Below, piece by piece: positions 44,139-53,848 of a DNA stretch of 64,000 bases. Within the stretch, counting starts at the first letter, position 1. Each line of letters opens with the position of its first letter. Source of the DNA: JBEVJK01 sp963791325 (lineage in GTDB: Bacteria; Pseudomonadota; Alphaproteobacteria; Rhizobiales; Rhizobiaceae); contig CAWBRU010000013.1 of the NCBI GenBank assembly GCA_963791325.1, positions 1 through 64,000 of the forward strand, given 5' to 3'. The translations under genes were made by a program, and so were the position numbers. The notes under the pieces were generated by a model. The model worked only from the letters and a program-made list of their open reading frames with translations. It was not told the origin of the DNA and searched no databases.

Positions 44139-47100
44139 ATGAGCCAACAGACCGACGATCTTGCGTTTCTCGCCGGCGGCGGCGAGATGGGGAGGCTGAT
44201 GCGGTCCCACGATTGGGCCGCCTCTACGCTCGGCGATCCTTCTGCCTGGCCGCAGCCGCTGCGCACCGCCGTGCGCCTGATGCTGAACACCGGACACCCG
44301 ATGTATGTCTGGTGGGGGCCCGATCTGGCCTGCCTCTACAATGACGCCTACTGCCAGTCGATCGGCCCGGAGCGGCATCCCGGCTCGCTCGGCAAGCCGG
44401 CCCGGGAGGTCTGGGACGAGATCTGGGATATCATCGGTCCGCAAATCGATCAGGTCATGGCTGGCCGCGGCGCCACCTGGCACGAAAACGCGCTGGTGCC
44501 GATCACCCGGCATGGCCGGCGCGAGGACGTCTACTGGACCTACAGCTACGGCCCGATCGACGACGAGACGGCACCCAACGGCGTCGGCGGCGTCCTTGTC
44601 GTCTGCACCGAGACCACCCAGGCTGTGCTGGCCAAGACGCGCGAGGCCGAAATCGGCGCAGCGGCAGCAGCGCCTGTTCGAGCAGGCTCCGGGCTTCATC
44701 ATCATCATGCGCGGGCCCGGGCACATTGTCGAGTTCGTCAACGACGCGCATCGGGCCGTGTTCAACAGCCATGGCTGGACCGGCAAGCCCATCCGGGAAG
44801 CCTTTCCGAGCATCGAGGGCCAGGGCTTCTTCGAGCGGCTCGACAAGGTGTTCGAGACCGGCGAGACCTACGAGGCCCATGCCCAGCCCGTGCGCTACAA
44901 GCGGACCGCCGACAGCGAGCCCGAGACGCGCTTCCTGACCTTCATCTATGCGCCGCTCTTTGCCCGCGACGGAGCGATCTCGGGCATCTTCTGCGAAGGC
45001 TTCGACATGACCGAAGCGCATCGCGCCCAGCGCCGCTCGCTGGCATTGGCGGAGCTCGACGACCGCATCCGGGAGACCGAAGACCCGGAGGATCTCGCCT
45101 ACGGCGCTGCGGAGATCCTGGGCCGGGAGCTCAATGTCAGCCGTGCCGGCTATGGCACCATCGACAAGCGGAACGAAACTATCGCCATCGACCGGGACTG
45201 GAATGCGCCGGGAATCAAGAGCATCGCCGGACTGCTCCATTTCCGCGACTACGGCTCCTACATCGAAGACTTGAAGCGCGGCGACACCGTCGTCTGCGTC
45301 AACGCCGAGCTCGATCCCCGAACCGCCGCCAATGCCGCCGCCCTGAAGGCGATCAGTGCCCAATCCTTCATCAACATGCCGGTGACCGAGCAGGCCAATT
45401 TCGTCGCCCTTCTCTACCTCAACCATGCCCATCCGCGCGACTGGAGCCGCGACGAGATCGCCTTCGTGCGGGAAGTCGCCGGCCGCACGCGCACCGCCGT
45501 CGAACGCCGCCGCGCCGAAATCAAGGTGCGCGAAAATGAGAGCCGTCTGCGCTTCCTCGACCGGCTGGCGCGGGAAACCGGCCGGGAGTCCGACGCCGAG
45601 ATCATCATGCAGACCGCGTCCAGGATGCTGGGCGAGCATCTCGGCGTCTCGATCTGCGCCTATGCCGACATGGAGCCCGACCAGGATCACTTCACCATTC
45701 GCGGCGATTGGAGCGCGGCGGGCTCGCCCTCCATCGTCGGCTTCTACAGCCTCGCCGATTTCGGCAAGCTGGCGGTGAACAATCTTCGCGCCGGGCTGCC
45801 GCTGATCGTCAACGACAACCGGGCGGAGCTGGCGCCGAAGGAGGCGCAGACCTTTCTCGACATCGGCATCGCCGCGACGATCTGCATGCCGCTGGTCAAG
45901 GAAGGCCGGTTGACGGCGCTGATGGCGATCCACGACAAGGCGCCGCGGCGCTGGTTGCCGCAAGAGCTCGCAATGCTGCGCGAGGTCACCGAGCGGTCGT
46001 GGGCGCATATCGAACGGCTGCGGGCCCAGCAGAGCCTGGAAGCGCTCAACGCGACCCTCGAGCAGCGGGTCCAGGAGGAGGTCGCGGAGCGGGCGCGGGT
46101 CGAGGACAGCCTCCGGCAGGTGCAGAAAATGGAGGCGGTGGGCCAGCTCACCGGCGGGATCGCCCACGATTTCAACAATATGCTCGCCGTTGTCATCGGC
46201 GGGCTCACCCTGATGCAGCGCAAGCTGGCGAAAGGCGACACGGACGTCGTGCGATTTCTGGAAGGCGCGCTGGACGGTGCGCAACGTGCCGCCGGGCTGA
46301 CCAAGCGGCTGCTCGCCTTCTCCCGTCAGCAGCCGCTCGAGCCCAAACGGCTCGACGTCAACCGGCTGGTCGGCGGCATGAGCGATCTCCTGGTCCGCAC
46401 GCTGGGTGAGACGATCATCATCGAGACCGTGCTCGGCGCCGGCCTGTGGAAGGTGTGGGCCGACCCGACGCAGCTGGAGAGCGCGCTGCTCAATCTGTCG
46501 GTCAATGCGCGCGACGCGATGCCGGAAGGCGGCAAGCTGACCATCGAGACCTCCAACGCCTATGTCGACGAGCGCTATGCCAAGCAGTCGGCCATCCCGG
46601 CCGGGCAGTTCGTGCTGCTTGCGGTGACCGATACCGGCCGCGGCATGGCTCCCGAAATCATGCAGAAGGCTTTCGATCCGTTCTTCACCACCAAGGACGT
46701 GGGCAAGGGCACCGGTCTCGGGCTCAGCCAGGTCTATGGTTTCGTGCGCCAGTCCGGCGGCAATGTGAAGCTCTATTCCGAGCCCGGGGCCGGCACCACC
46801 GTCAAGATCTATCTGCCTCGCCACAGCGGCGAGGGAGAGGAGGCCGAAATGCCTGCCGTCAGGCCGGTGGTGCAAGCCGGGCGGGTCAGCGAGATCATCA
46901 TGGTGGTGGAGGATGACGAGCGCGTGCGCGCAGTCTCGGTCGAGGCGCTTGAGGAGCTCGGCTATTCGGTGATCGAATGCAGCCGGCCGTCGGAGGCGGT
47001 GAGCGCCATCGAGACCGGTCAGCCGGTCTCGCTGCTGTTCACCGACGTGGTGATGCCCGAGATGTCGGGCCGGGAGCTCGCGGAGCTGATCAAGCGCTCG

Positions 47101-47253
47101 CGGCCCGGGCTGAAGGTGCTCTACACCACCGGCTATACCCGCAATGCCATCGTTCACAACGGCACGCTCGACGCCGGCACCCACCTGATCTCGAAACCCT
47201 ACAGCGTTGAGGCGCTGGCAGAGAAGATCCGCGCTCTGCTCGATCGTGAGTGA
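44139..47253 (+). pseudogene. PAS/GAF hybrid sensor histidine kinase with one frameshift
   Basis: About 1037 residues if read through. ATG 44139 opens a PAS-like domain (HPMYVWWGPDLACLYNDAYC). At about 44655-44675 the frame shifts by one from AEIGAAAAAPV to the expected QRQQRLFEQAPGFIIIM. The rest is intact: PAS (about 44680-45020), two GAF domains (45050-45510, 45540-46010), HisKA with the H-box LTGGIAHDFNNML, an ATPase domain (NLSVNARDAMPEGG, GRGMAPE, GTGLGLSQVYGFV) and a receiver (VVEDDERVR, phospho-Asp in LLFTDVVMPEMSG, conserved Lys in ISKPYS). A shorter protein could start inside the second frame and still hold kinase and receiver. No partner regulator is adjacent. Confidence 0.88.
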
Positions 47254-47279
47254 CAGCCCCGCCGGCGGCGGACTTCCGG

Positions 47280-49220
47280 CTAGCTGTTGCTGGCTTCCAG
47301 CGACCACACCGTCGTTGCGGCATCGCTCACCGCCTGGGTGACGGACCGCGGCAGGCGCGCATCGCCGATCAGGCGAACGTCGAGGCCGAGCGCGGTCAGC
47401 GGGGCAAACAACGGCGCCCGGCTCGTCGCCCCGAGCAGCGAGACGATCGCGTCGACGTGCCGCACCGGCTCCCGCCGTTCCCCGAACATCCCTGTCAGGA
47501 TCGCGGTATCTGCGTCGAAACGCGAGACCACGGCCCGGTCGATGATCTCCACGCCGCGCTCCGCCAGCGTCCGCAGCAGCGGGTAAGTGGTGGTGATCCC
47601 CTCTCCCTCGCCGGGATGCAGCGCAGAGGTGACCAGGGTCACCCGCTGCCAGCCGAGCGACAGACGCTCGGCGGTGAGCATTGCGGCGAGCCGCCCCATC
47701 TCATCGCGGACCAGCACGTGGCCGCCTTCGGCGGGCGCATCATAGGGGCCGAAGGCCGGCAATGGCTGCCGATCCTGCCCGTCCACGGTCACCGTCGAGC
47801 CGGTTGCCAGCAGCGTGACCGCCGGCTGAAGCACGGCCACCGTCGCCGCATCGGCTGCTTCGCCGAGGCGCATGGCGACCTCCAGCCGTTCGAGCTCATC
47901 GCCCCACCACCGGATGACCTGCCGGAACTCGCTGCGCGACGGGGTCGCCGACCAGCGGTGCATTTGCCCGCCGATCCCGTCCTCGGCCTCGAGCAAGGTC
48001 GTGCTGAAGCCGCGCAGCGCCAGGCGCCGCGCCGCCTCCAGCCCGGCCGGGCCGGCGCCGACTACGACCGCCGCGCGCGCGGCGCCGATCGGCTGGTCGA
48101 TCGTCTTGAGCGGCCGGCCGAGTTCCGGGTTGACCATGCAGGTGAGGGGCTTGTGGTCGAGCAGCGAATTGATGCAGACATTGGCGCCGACGCAGGGGCG
48201 GATCGTCCTGGCGCGAAGATCGAGCGCCTTGGGCAGCAGCTGCGCGTCGGCGATGTTGGCACGCACCATGCCGACGAGATCGGCATCGCCTGCGGCAAGG
48301 ATCTCTTCCGCCAGTTCCAGCGTCGTCACCCGTCCGACCGTCGCCACCGGCACGGACACGGCCTGTTTCACCGCTCTGGAGAGGTGGCGGAAGGCGCCCA
48401 AGGGCGCCGGCGTCGGCGGCCAGTGATCGACGCGGGCCAGCTTGCGCGTGTTGTTGCCGGCGGTAACGCTGACATAGTCGACCATCCCGGTCGCCACCAG
48501 GCGGGCAGCGATCCGGGCGGCTTCGTCCGGACCGATGCCGCCATCGACCAGCTCGTCGCCGGGGATGCGCACGCCGATGATGCTGTTGGCGCCCATCGCG
48601 TCGCGAACCGCCGCGAGCACGCGGCGCGGATAATGGGTCCGTCCGTCGAGATCGCCGCCATAGTCGTCCTGGCGGCGGTTCATCAGCGGCGACAGAAAGC
48701 TCGCCAGCAGCATGCCATGCGCCATGGTGACCTCGACGCCGTCGAGGCCGCCTTCGCGGCAGCGCACGGCTGCGGCCCGGTAGAGCGCGAGAATCTCCTC
48801 GAGCTCCTCGGGGGAGGCTTCCCGCGACATCTGCTGGGTGAGCTCGGAGCGCGTCCAGGAGGCCGAGACGATGGCATCTCCCGAGGTCTCCATCGCCCCG
48901 ACATGAGCAAGCTGGGCGAGCATCAGCCCGCCTTCCTCATGCACGGCCCTCGCCAAGGCCCGGTAGCCGGGCACGATGCGGTCGTCGACATTGACCAGCG
49001 TCAGCCCGTCTGCCCAGACCTCCGACCACTTGACCGGCGTTGCCCCGGTGATTTGCATGCCGAGGCCCGCGCGGGCGCGCTGGCGATGGTAATCGACATA
49101 GCGTTCGCCGGGCAGCCCGTTCTCGGCGAGGCCCGGCTGATGGGCCGGAAGATAGACCCTGGCGCGCAGCCTCTTGCCGTTGATCTCCAGGGATTGGGTG
49201 ACGGCGGAGAATGCCGGCAT
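47280..49220 (-). CDS. Old Yellow Enzyme-type NADH:flavin oxidoreductase with FAD domain
   Basis: 646 residues from ATG 49220. The N-terminal TIM-barrel FMN domain (HEEGGLMLAQLAHVGAM, NRRQDDYGGDLDGR) is followed by a cysteine region and a FAD/NAD domain (AAVVVGAGPAGLEAARRLAL). This is the layout of 2,4-dienoyl-CoA reductase, trimethylamine dehydrogenase and betaine/proline-betaine demethylases. The Fe-S segment reads CVGANVCIN then CMVNPE: one of the four canonical cysteines (CxxC) is Ala/Asn. I recall the CVGANxC form from DgcA-like demethylases, so N-methyl demethylation is one option. It is convergent with the kinase and divergent from the cyclase. Confidence 0.88.
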   Translation of the reverse strand: MPAFSAVTQSLEINGKRLRARVYLPAHQPGLAENGLPGERYVDYHRQRARAGLGMQITGATPVKWSEVWADGLTLVNVDDRIVPGYRALARAVHEEGGLMLAQLAHVGAMETSGDAIVSASWTRSELTQQMSREASPEELEEILALYRAAAVRCREGGLDGVEVTMAHGMLLASFLSPLMNRRQDDYGGDLDGRTHYPRRVLAAVRDAMGANSIIGVRIPGDELVDGGIGPDEAARIAARLVATGMVDYVSVTAGNNTRKLARVDHWPPTPAPLGAFRHLSRAVKQAVSVPVATVGRVTTLELAEEILAAGDADLVGMVRANIADAQLLPKALDLRARTIRPCVGANVCINSLLDHKPLTCMVNPELGRPLKTIDQPIGAARAAVVVGAGPAGLEAARRLALRGFSTTLLEAEDGIGGQMHRWSATPSRSEFRQVIRWWGDELERLEVAMRLGEAADAATVAVLQPAVTLLATGSTVTVDGQDRQPLPAFGPYDAPAEGGHVLVRDEMGRLAAMLTAERLSLGWQRVTLVTSALHPGEGEGITTTYPLLRTLAERGVEIIDRAVVSRFDADTAILTGMFGERREPVRHVDAIVSLLGATSRAPLFAPLTALGLDVRLIGDARLPRSVTQAVSDAATTVWSLEASNS

Positions 49221-49329
49221 AGCGTTGTCCTTGACCTCGCATGGAACGGAAGGCCCTGACGGCCGAAGCACATCAGCGGCCGCGCAGAGAGTTCTGTCCT
49301 AAACCAAGCCTGCAGAAACAATCGAAACA

Positions 49330-49351
49330 TTTTTCTCCGCTTCGAGAAAAA
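49330..49351. promoter_or_regulatory. perfect 8-bp palindrome in divergent promoter region
   Basis: TTTTTCTC (49330-49337) and GAGAAAAA (49344-49351) flank CGCTTC. It sits between the divergent flavoprotein (start 49220) and cyclase (start 49403) genes. It may be an operator for one or both, or a weak hairpin. Confidence 0.4.
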
Positions 49352-49402
49352 CTGCTGAAACGGGACAGCTTTATCAAGGAAGCTCGCCGGAGAAGACGAA
49401 GC

Positions 49403-50233
49403 ATGCCGATTTTCATGGATCGCCACGACCTTGAGCACACGACTGCGGCCGACATCGCAGTTGCCCATCAAAAAGATCTCGAGATCCAGGAGCGCTACGG
49501 CGTCAAGTTCCTCACCTACTGGTTCGACCAGCAGCGCGGCACCGTGTTCTGCCTCATGGATGCGCCCGACAAGGCCACGGCCCACTGCGTGCACCAGGAG
49601 GCGCATGGTTTCGTCGCCAGCGAGATCGTCGAGGTGGCGCTGTCGGCGGTGGAAGCCTTTCTCGGGCGGATCCAGGATCCGGAGCCTCCGGCCGGCCGTG
49701 CCGCGCCCGACATGGATTCCGGCCGCCGGGTGGTGATGTTCACCGACATCGTCAATTCGATCGTGATGACCGCGCGTCTCGGCGACCGGCTGGCGACCGA
49801 GCTGGTGCGCGCCCATGACGCCGTGGTGCGCCGCTGCCTGAGCCGCTCCGGCGGGCGCGAGGTGAAGCACCTCGGCGACGGCATCATGGCTTCGTTTCGA
49901 TCGACGGCGCAGGCCATCGATTGTGCCGCCGCCATTCAGGCCGATTTCGACCGCTACAATCGCGGCAATTCCGAGCCGATCCACGTGCGCATCGGCATGG
50001 ACAGCGGCGAGCCGGTCGAGGACAGCGACGATCTGTTCGGCTCGACGGTCCAGCTGGCCGCGCGGCTGTGCGCGGCAGGAACGGCCGGCCAGATCCTGGT
50101 CTCGGACAATATCTGCCGCGAGCACGATGACCAGAGCCTGTTCATCAACCGCAAGCTGGTGCAGCTGAAAGGATTCGCCGGCCCGGTTCCAGCGCTCGAA
50201 TGCGACTGGTCGTCGGTTCAGATGACGGTTTGA
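49403..50233 (+). CDS. DUF4242 domain fused to class III adenylate/guanylate cyclase
   Basis: 276 residues from ATG 49403 (GGAGAAGACGA upstream); an open frame to 49241 is non-homologous. Residues 1-80 are a DUF4242 domain (MPIFMDRHDLEHTTAADIAV, GTVFCLMDAPD, HQEAHGFV), a small ferredoxin-like fold for which metal binding is reported in a Streptomyces relative. After a short linker comes a cyclase homology domain: VVMFTDIVNSIVM (metal Asp), VKHLGDGIMASF, GMDSGEPVED, and DLFGSTVQLAARLCAAGTAG. It likely makes cAMP from ATP in response to whatever DUF4242 senses. No membrane segment, so cytoplasmic. Confidence 0.88.
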   Translation: MPIFMDRHDLEHTTAADIAVAHQKDLEIQERYGVKFLTYWFDQQRGTVFCLMDAPDKATAHCVHQEAHGFVASEIVEVALSAVEAFLGRIQDPEPPAGRAAPDMDSGRRVVMFTDIVNSIVMTARLGDRLATELVRAHDAVVRRCLSRSGGREVKHLGDGIMASFRSTAQAIDCAAAIQADFDRYNRGNSEPIHVRIGMDSGEPVEDSDDLFGSTVQLAARLCAAGTAGQILVSDNICREHDDQSLFINRKLVQLKGFAGPVPALECDWSSVQMTV

Positions 50234-50249
50234 CGGCGCCGGCGAGAGC

Positions 50250-50939
50250 TCAATCGAGATAGCTGGTCCGTTCGGAGTTCAGGATGTCGGTGATGAAGTC
50301 GGGGATTTCGAGCCCGGCCTTCACTTTGGCCTCGAGCGCGTGCTCGGCGGCCGCGATTCCCGTCAGCCGCGCCAGCACCGCTTCCGCCTCCACCCGCGGC
50401 ACCACCGCAATGCCGTCGCGGTCACCGACGAGGATGTCGCCGGGCGACACGGCGACGTCGCCGAGGACCACCGGCAGCCCGACGGTGCCGGGTCCGTTGC
50501 GCGCCGGCGAGTTGGGTGTCACGCCGGCGCAATAGACGGGCAGGCCGACCGCCTCGATGCCGGGCAGGTCGCGCACCAGCCCGTCGGTGACGAAGCCCGC
50601 CGCGCCCCTGTTGCGGGCCATGCCGATGAGCAGATCGCCGGCCACCGAGGCGCCGGTGAAGGCATCGGTGGCGGCGACGATGATGTCGCCGGGCCGAACC
50701 ACGGCGAGCGCCCCGAACACTGCCAGATTGTCGGCCGGGCCGGCCTGACAGGTCACGGCAACGCCGGCGAGGCGCGAGCGCTCGGGCGACAGCGGCTTGA
50801 TGCGGTGGCTGAGCGCCCCGCGTCCGCTCATCGCATCGATGAGGTAGCCGGTTGGAACGTCGGATAGCGCCGCGACCAGCTCCGCGGTCGGCCGCTCGAA
50901 CCGGCGGCGGATGGTGAGGACGGGCGGGTCCTTGATCAT
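50250..50939 (-). CDS. RraA-type 4-hydroxy-2-oxoacid aldolase family protein
   Basis: 229 residues from ATG 50939. The canonical active-site stretch is complete: GDLLIGMARNRGAAGFVTDG followed by LVRD, with the catalytic Arg and metal Asp of class II 4-hydroxy-4-methyl-2-oxoglutarate/oxaloacetate-type aldolases (RraA fold). The N-terminus TGYLIDAMSGRGALSHRI also fits. It ends operon F (59.4 to 50.3 kb), after SDR, hydroxyacid oxidase and lactonase genes, which argues for carbon-carbon cleavage of the final intermediate rather than RNase E control. Confidence 0.87.
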   Translation of the reverse strand: MIKDPPVLTIRRRFERPTAELVAALSDVPTGYLIDAMSGRGALSHRIKPLSPERSRLAGVAVTCQAGPADNLAVFGALAVVRPGDIIVAATDAFTGASVAGDLLIGMARNRGAAGFVTDGLVRDLPGIEAVGLPVYCAGVTPNSPARNGPGTVGLPVVLGDVAVSPGDILVGDRDGIAVVPRVEAEAVLARLTGIAAAEHALEAKVKAGLEIPDFITDILNSERTSYLD

Positions 50940-50949
50940 CGGTGGGCTC

Positions 50950-51699
50950 CTACAGCATCGCCGACATGCCACCGTCTACCAGGTGATAGGAGCCGGTGAT
51001 GAAGCTGGCGTCGTCCGAGAGGAGGAAGGCGGCGAGCCGTGCCACCTCGATCGGCTGGCCGACCCGGTTGAGCGCATGCTTGGCGCCCCAGATCTCGAAC
51101 TGCTTTTGCGGGTTGTCGGGATGGTACATGGCCGCGACCGAGCGGGCGAGCGGCGTCTCGATCGTGCCCGGGCAGATGGCGGTGACGCGGATGCCGTCAT
51201 GGCCGTGGTCGACCGCCATGACGCGCGTCAGCGAGATCACCGCACCCTTGGTGGCCGTATAGGCCGCCACCTCGCGCTGGGTGGCGAGCGCCTGCACCGA
51301 GGACATGTTGACCACGGCGCCGCCGCCGCCGGCGATCATGTGCGGGACGACATGCTTGGAAAGCAGGAAGATCGTCTTCAGATTGGCGGCGATCACCCGG
51401 TCCCATTCGTCTTCCGGCATGGCGATGACCGTGCCGTGCAGCTCGAGGCCCGTCGAGTTGAGCAGCCCGGTGATGCGGCCGCGCTGCGCCGCCTGTTCGG
51501 CGACCCGCCGGCAGTCGTCGTTGCGGGTGAGATCGGCCTCGACGGCATGGATCGCGTCGGACTGGAGCGTCTTCAGCCCGTCGCCGTTGAGATCGGTTGC
51601 AATCACGGTGGCGCCGCAGGCGGCGAAATGCTCCGCCGAGGCGCGGCCGATCCCGGACGCCGCGCCGCTGACCACTACCACGCCGGACAGCTTGGTCAT
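50950..51699 (-). CDS. SDR family NAD(P)-dependent oxidoreductase
   Basis: 249 residues with the classical SDR set: cofactor motif SGAASGIGRAS (residues about 11-21), ATDLNG after beta-2 (Asp favours NAD), NSTG, catalytic Ser in VNMSSVQ and YTATK (Tyr and Lys of the active site), and CPGTIETPL. Likely a polyol, sugar or sugar-acid dehydrogenase. Its start overlaps the end of the hydroxyacid oxidase gene (ATGA, 51696-51699) and it ends 10 bp before the aldolase, all in operon F. Confidence 0.92.
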   Translation of the reverse strand: MTKLSGVVVVSGAASGIGRASAEHFAACGATVIATDLNGDGLKTLQSDAIHAVEADLTRNDDCRRVAEQAAQRGRITGLLNSTGLELHGTVIAMPEDEWDRVIAANLKTIFLLSKHVVPHMIAGGGGAVVNMSSVQALATQREVAAYTATKGAVISLTRVMAVDHGHDGIRVTAICPGTIETPLARSVAAMYHPDNPQKQFEIWGAKHALNRVGQPIEVARLAAFLLSDDASFITGSYHLVDGGMSAML

Positions 51700-52907
51700 G
51701 ACCTTCCCCTCGAGAATCCTTCGCCGATCGGCAGCAGGCAGTCACGGCCGATCCCGGCCACCGTCTTTACCCCCATCAGGCCCATGGCGCGGTCGATCTC
51801 GGTGCGAAAGAGTTCCAGCACATGGCCGACGCCGGCCTCGCCGGCGACCGCCAGGCCCCAGAGTTGCGGCCGCGCCACCAGGCAGCAGGCGGCACCCAGC
51901 GCGATCGCCTTGACCACGTCGGCGCCGCGCCGGATGCCGCCGTCGACCAGCACGGGAATGCGGCCCCCGACGGCGGCCACGACGCCGGGCAGCGCGTCGA
52001 GGGAGGCGGCGGCGCCGTCGAGCTGGCGCCCGCCATGATTGGAGACGATGATGCCGTCGACGCCGCGACCGGCCGCCTCGGCGGCCTCGGCCGGATGGAG
52101 GATGCCCTTGATCAGCAGCGGCCCGGACCAGAACGAGCGGATCCAGTCGACCTCGTCCCAGGACATGCCGGGATCGAGCAGACCGGCCATGCGGCTAGCC
52201 ACCGCCCCGATGGCGGCGCTGTCGCCGGGCGCGACGTAGTTGGCGAAGGTCAGCCGCGGCAGGATGGTGCGCATGCGCATCAGCCAAGCGGTCTTCGAGG
52301 CGGCCGCCAGCGTGCCGGTGACGCCGAACCGCGGCGGGATCGAAAAGCCGTTGCGGATGTCGCGCTCGCGGTTGCCGAGCAGCTGGTTGTCGATGGTCAG
52401 CACCAAAGCCTCATAGCCGGCGGCTTCGGCGCGGGTGATCATCTCCCGGGTGAAGCCGCGGTCGGTGTAGACGAAGACCTGCATCCAGCGCGGTCGGGCG
52501 CCGGTGGCGGCGATATCCTCCAGCCGGCAAGCGGAGCCATGGCTGGCGCAATAGGGAACCCCGGCGGCGGCCGCGGCGCGGGCTGCCGCGCATTCGCCGT
52601 TCGGCCAGAACAGCCCCGACAGACCGGTCGGCCCAATGGCGAGCGGCATCGACAGGCGCTGGCCGAACAGGGTGATGGAGAGATCGCGCTTGGCCGCGCC
52701 GTTGAGCGGCCGCGGCAACAGCGCGAGGTCGCCGAAGGCGGCCTCGTTGCGGCGCAGCGTGCGCTCGTCCTCCGCTCCGCCATCGGCGAAGTCGAACACC
52801 GGCTTGGGCAGCACCCGCCGGGCTTTCTCGCGCACCGCCGCGACGCTAAAGAGCGGGCCGCCTTGGACGGCGCGCGGGCGGGCGGTGGGCTTGGCCGCGG
52901 CGTTCAC
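51696..52907 (-). CDS. FMN-dependent alpha-hydroxy-acid oxidase/dehydrogenase
   Basis: 403 residues, GTG start at 52907 overlapping the lactonase stop (GTGA). Family motifs of lactate/glycolate oxidase-type flavoenzymes are present: FDFADGGAEDERTLRRNEAA, LAIGPTGLSGLFWPNGE, ALVLTIDNQLLGNRERDIRN, the active-site IIVSNHGGRQLDG (His and Arg) and LVDGGIRRGADVVKAIALGA. It oxidises 2-hydroxy acids to 2-oxo acids with FMN. Next to an SMP-30 lactonase it could act on the aldonate the lactonase releases. A GTG start read in the longer frame to 53036 is not supported. Confidence 0.91.
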   Translation of the reverse strand: MNAAAKPTARPRAVQGGPLFSVAAVREKARRVLPKPVFDFADGGAEDERTLRRNEAAFGDLALLPRPLNGAAKRDLSITLFGQRLSMPLAIGPTGLSGLFWPNGECAAARAAAAAGVPYCASHGSACRLEDIAATGARPRWMQVFVYTDRGFTREMITRAEAAGYEALVLTIDNQLLGNRERDIRNGFSIPPRFGVTGTLAAASKTAWLMRMRTILPRLTFANYVAPGDSAAIGAVASRMAGLLDPGMSWDEVDWIRSFWSGPLLIKGILHPAEAAEAAGRGVDGIIVSNHGGRQLDGAAASLDALPGVVAAVGGRIPVLVDGGIRRGADVVKAIALGAACCLVARPQLWGLAVAGEAGVGHVLELFRTEIDRAMGLMGVKTVAGIGRDCLLPIGEGFSRGRS

Positions 52908-53812
52908 GCGCGCGCGGCTGCGGCGATGCGGCCGCAGTGGGTCGGAGCCCCGCCGCCCGGGACGCGCAGGCGCCAGAGCGTTCCGCCGAAGGAGGGATCG
53001 GTGCCGTCGGCCAGCACTCCGGCCGCGGTGACCCACAGGGTCTCGCCGTCGAACACGCAGTTGGTCGTCGCCTTGCCGCAGGCCAGGAAGGCTTCGGCAG
53101 TGCCGTCGGGCCTGAGGATGTGGATGCCGCTGGCGAAGATGTCGGTGACGTAGAGGCGCCCGTCGGCGCCGATCTTCATGCCGTCGGGGGTCGGGTTGTC
53201 ACCGGGCAGGCGGCCGAGGTCCTCGCGGCTGCCATCCGGCCGCCGGCGGCAGACATGCCCGGTGTAGGATTCGGCCCAGACGATCGACCCGTCAGCCTCG
53301 ACGGCAAGGCCGTTCGGGAAGGTCGGCCGTTCGAACCCGACAGCAAGTCGAACCGAACCGTTCGGTTCGATCGCGTAGATGTAGCTCGGATCCGGACTGG
53401 TCGGGTTGTAGGTGCCGGGATCGGTGAACAGCAGGCGCCCGTCCGCGGCGAAGACGAGGTCGTTCGGCCCGTTGAGCGCCACGCCGCCGACCTCGGTCAG
53501 CAGGATCTCCGCCTTGCCCCCCTCGGTCACCCGCTGGATCGAGGGAGTGGTCTGGTCTGCGGCCCGCCACGGGCCGCAGGTGCCGCCATTCTGGCAGACA
53601 TAGAGCGCGCCGTCGTCGCCGAGCACGCACGAATTCGGCGCGCCGGCGGTGTAGGCAAACCGGCTCGCCTTGCCCTTTCGGTCGATCGCGGTGAGCTGGC
53701 TGCGATAGCTTTCGACCAAGACGATGCGGCCGTCGGCAAGCACCGTCGGCCCCTCCGGCCAGCCGAGGCCCTCGGCGGCAAGCTCTGCGGATGCCTGACT
53801 TCGGGTCATCAC
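52904..53812 (-). CDS. SMP-30/gluconolactonase family lactonase
   Basis: 302 residues of the six-bladed beta-propeller SMP-30 family. Expected metal ligands are visible: the Glu in GLGWPEGPTVL, Asn in NGPNDLVFAADGRLLFTD, and the Asn/Asp pair in NPTPDGMKIGADGRLYVTD. It hydrolyses sugar lactones to aldonic acids. It starts 37 bp downstream of the importer F binding protein and overlaps the oxidase gene. This order (transport, lactonase, oxidase, SDR, aldolase) suggests consecutive steps. Confidence 0.92.
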   Translation of the reverse strand: MMTRSQASAELAAEGLGWPEGPTVLADGRIVLVESYRSQLTAIDRKGKASRFAYTAGAPNSCVLGDDGALYVCQNGGTCGPWRAADQTTPSIQRVTEGGKAEILLTEVGGVALNGPNDLVFAADGRLLFTDPGTYNPTSPDPSYIYAIEPNGSVRLAVGFERPTFPNGLAVEADGSIVWAESYTGHVCRRRPDGSREDLGRLPGDNPTPDGMKIGADGRLYVTDIFASGIHILRPDGTAEAFLACGKATTNCVFDGETLWVTAAGVLADGTDPSFGGTLWRLRVPGGGAPTHCGRIAAAARA

Positions 53813-53848
53813 GTCCTCCCGGCGGCGCGCGTCTTCTGCCAGCCTATC

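Noticed and set aside
44503..47307. 934-codon minus-strand frame
   Set aside because: Antisense shadow of the sensor kinase, whose domains are unmistakable on the plus strand.
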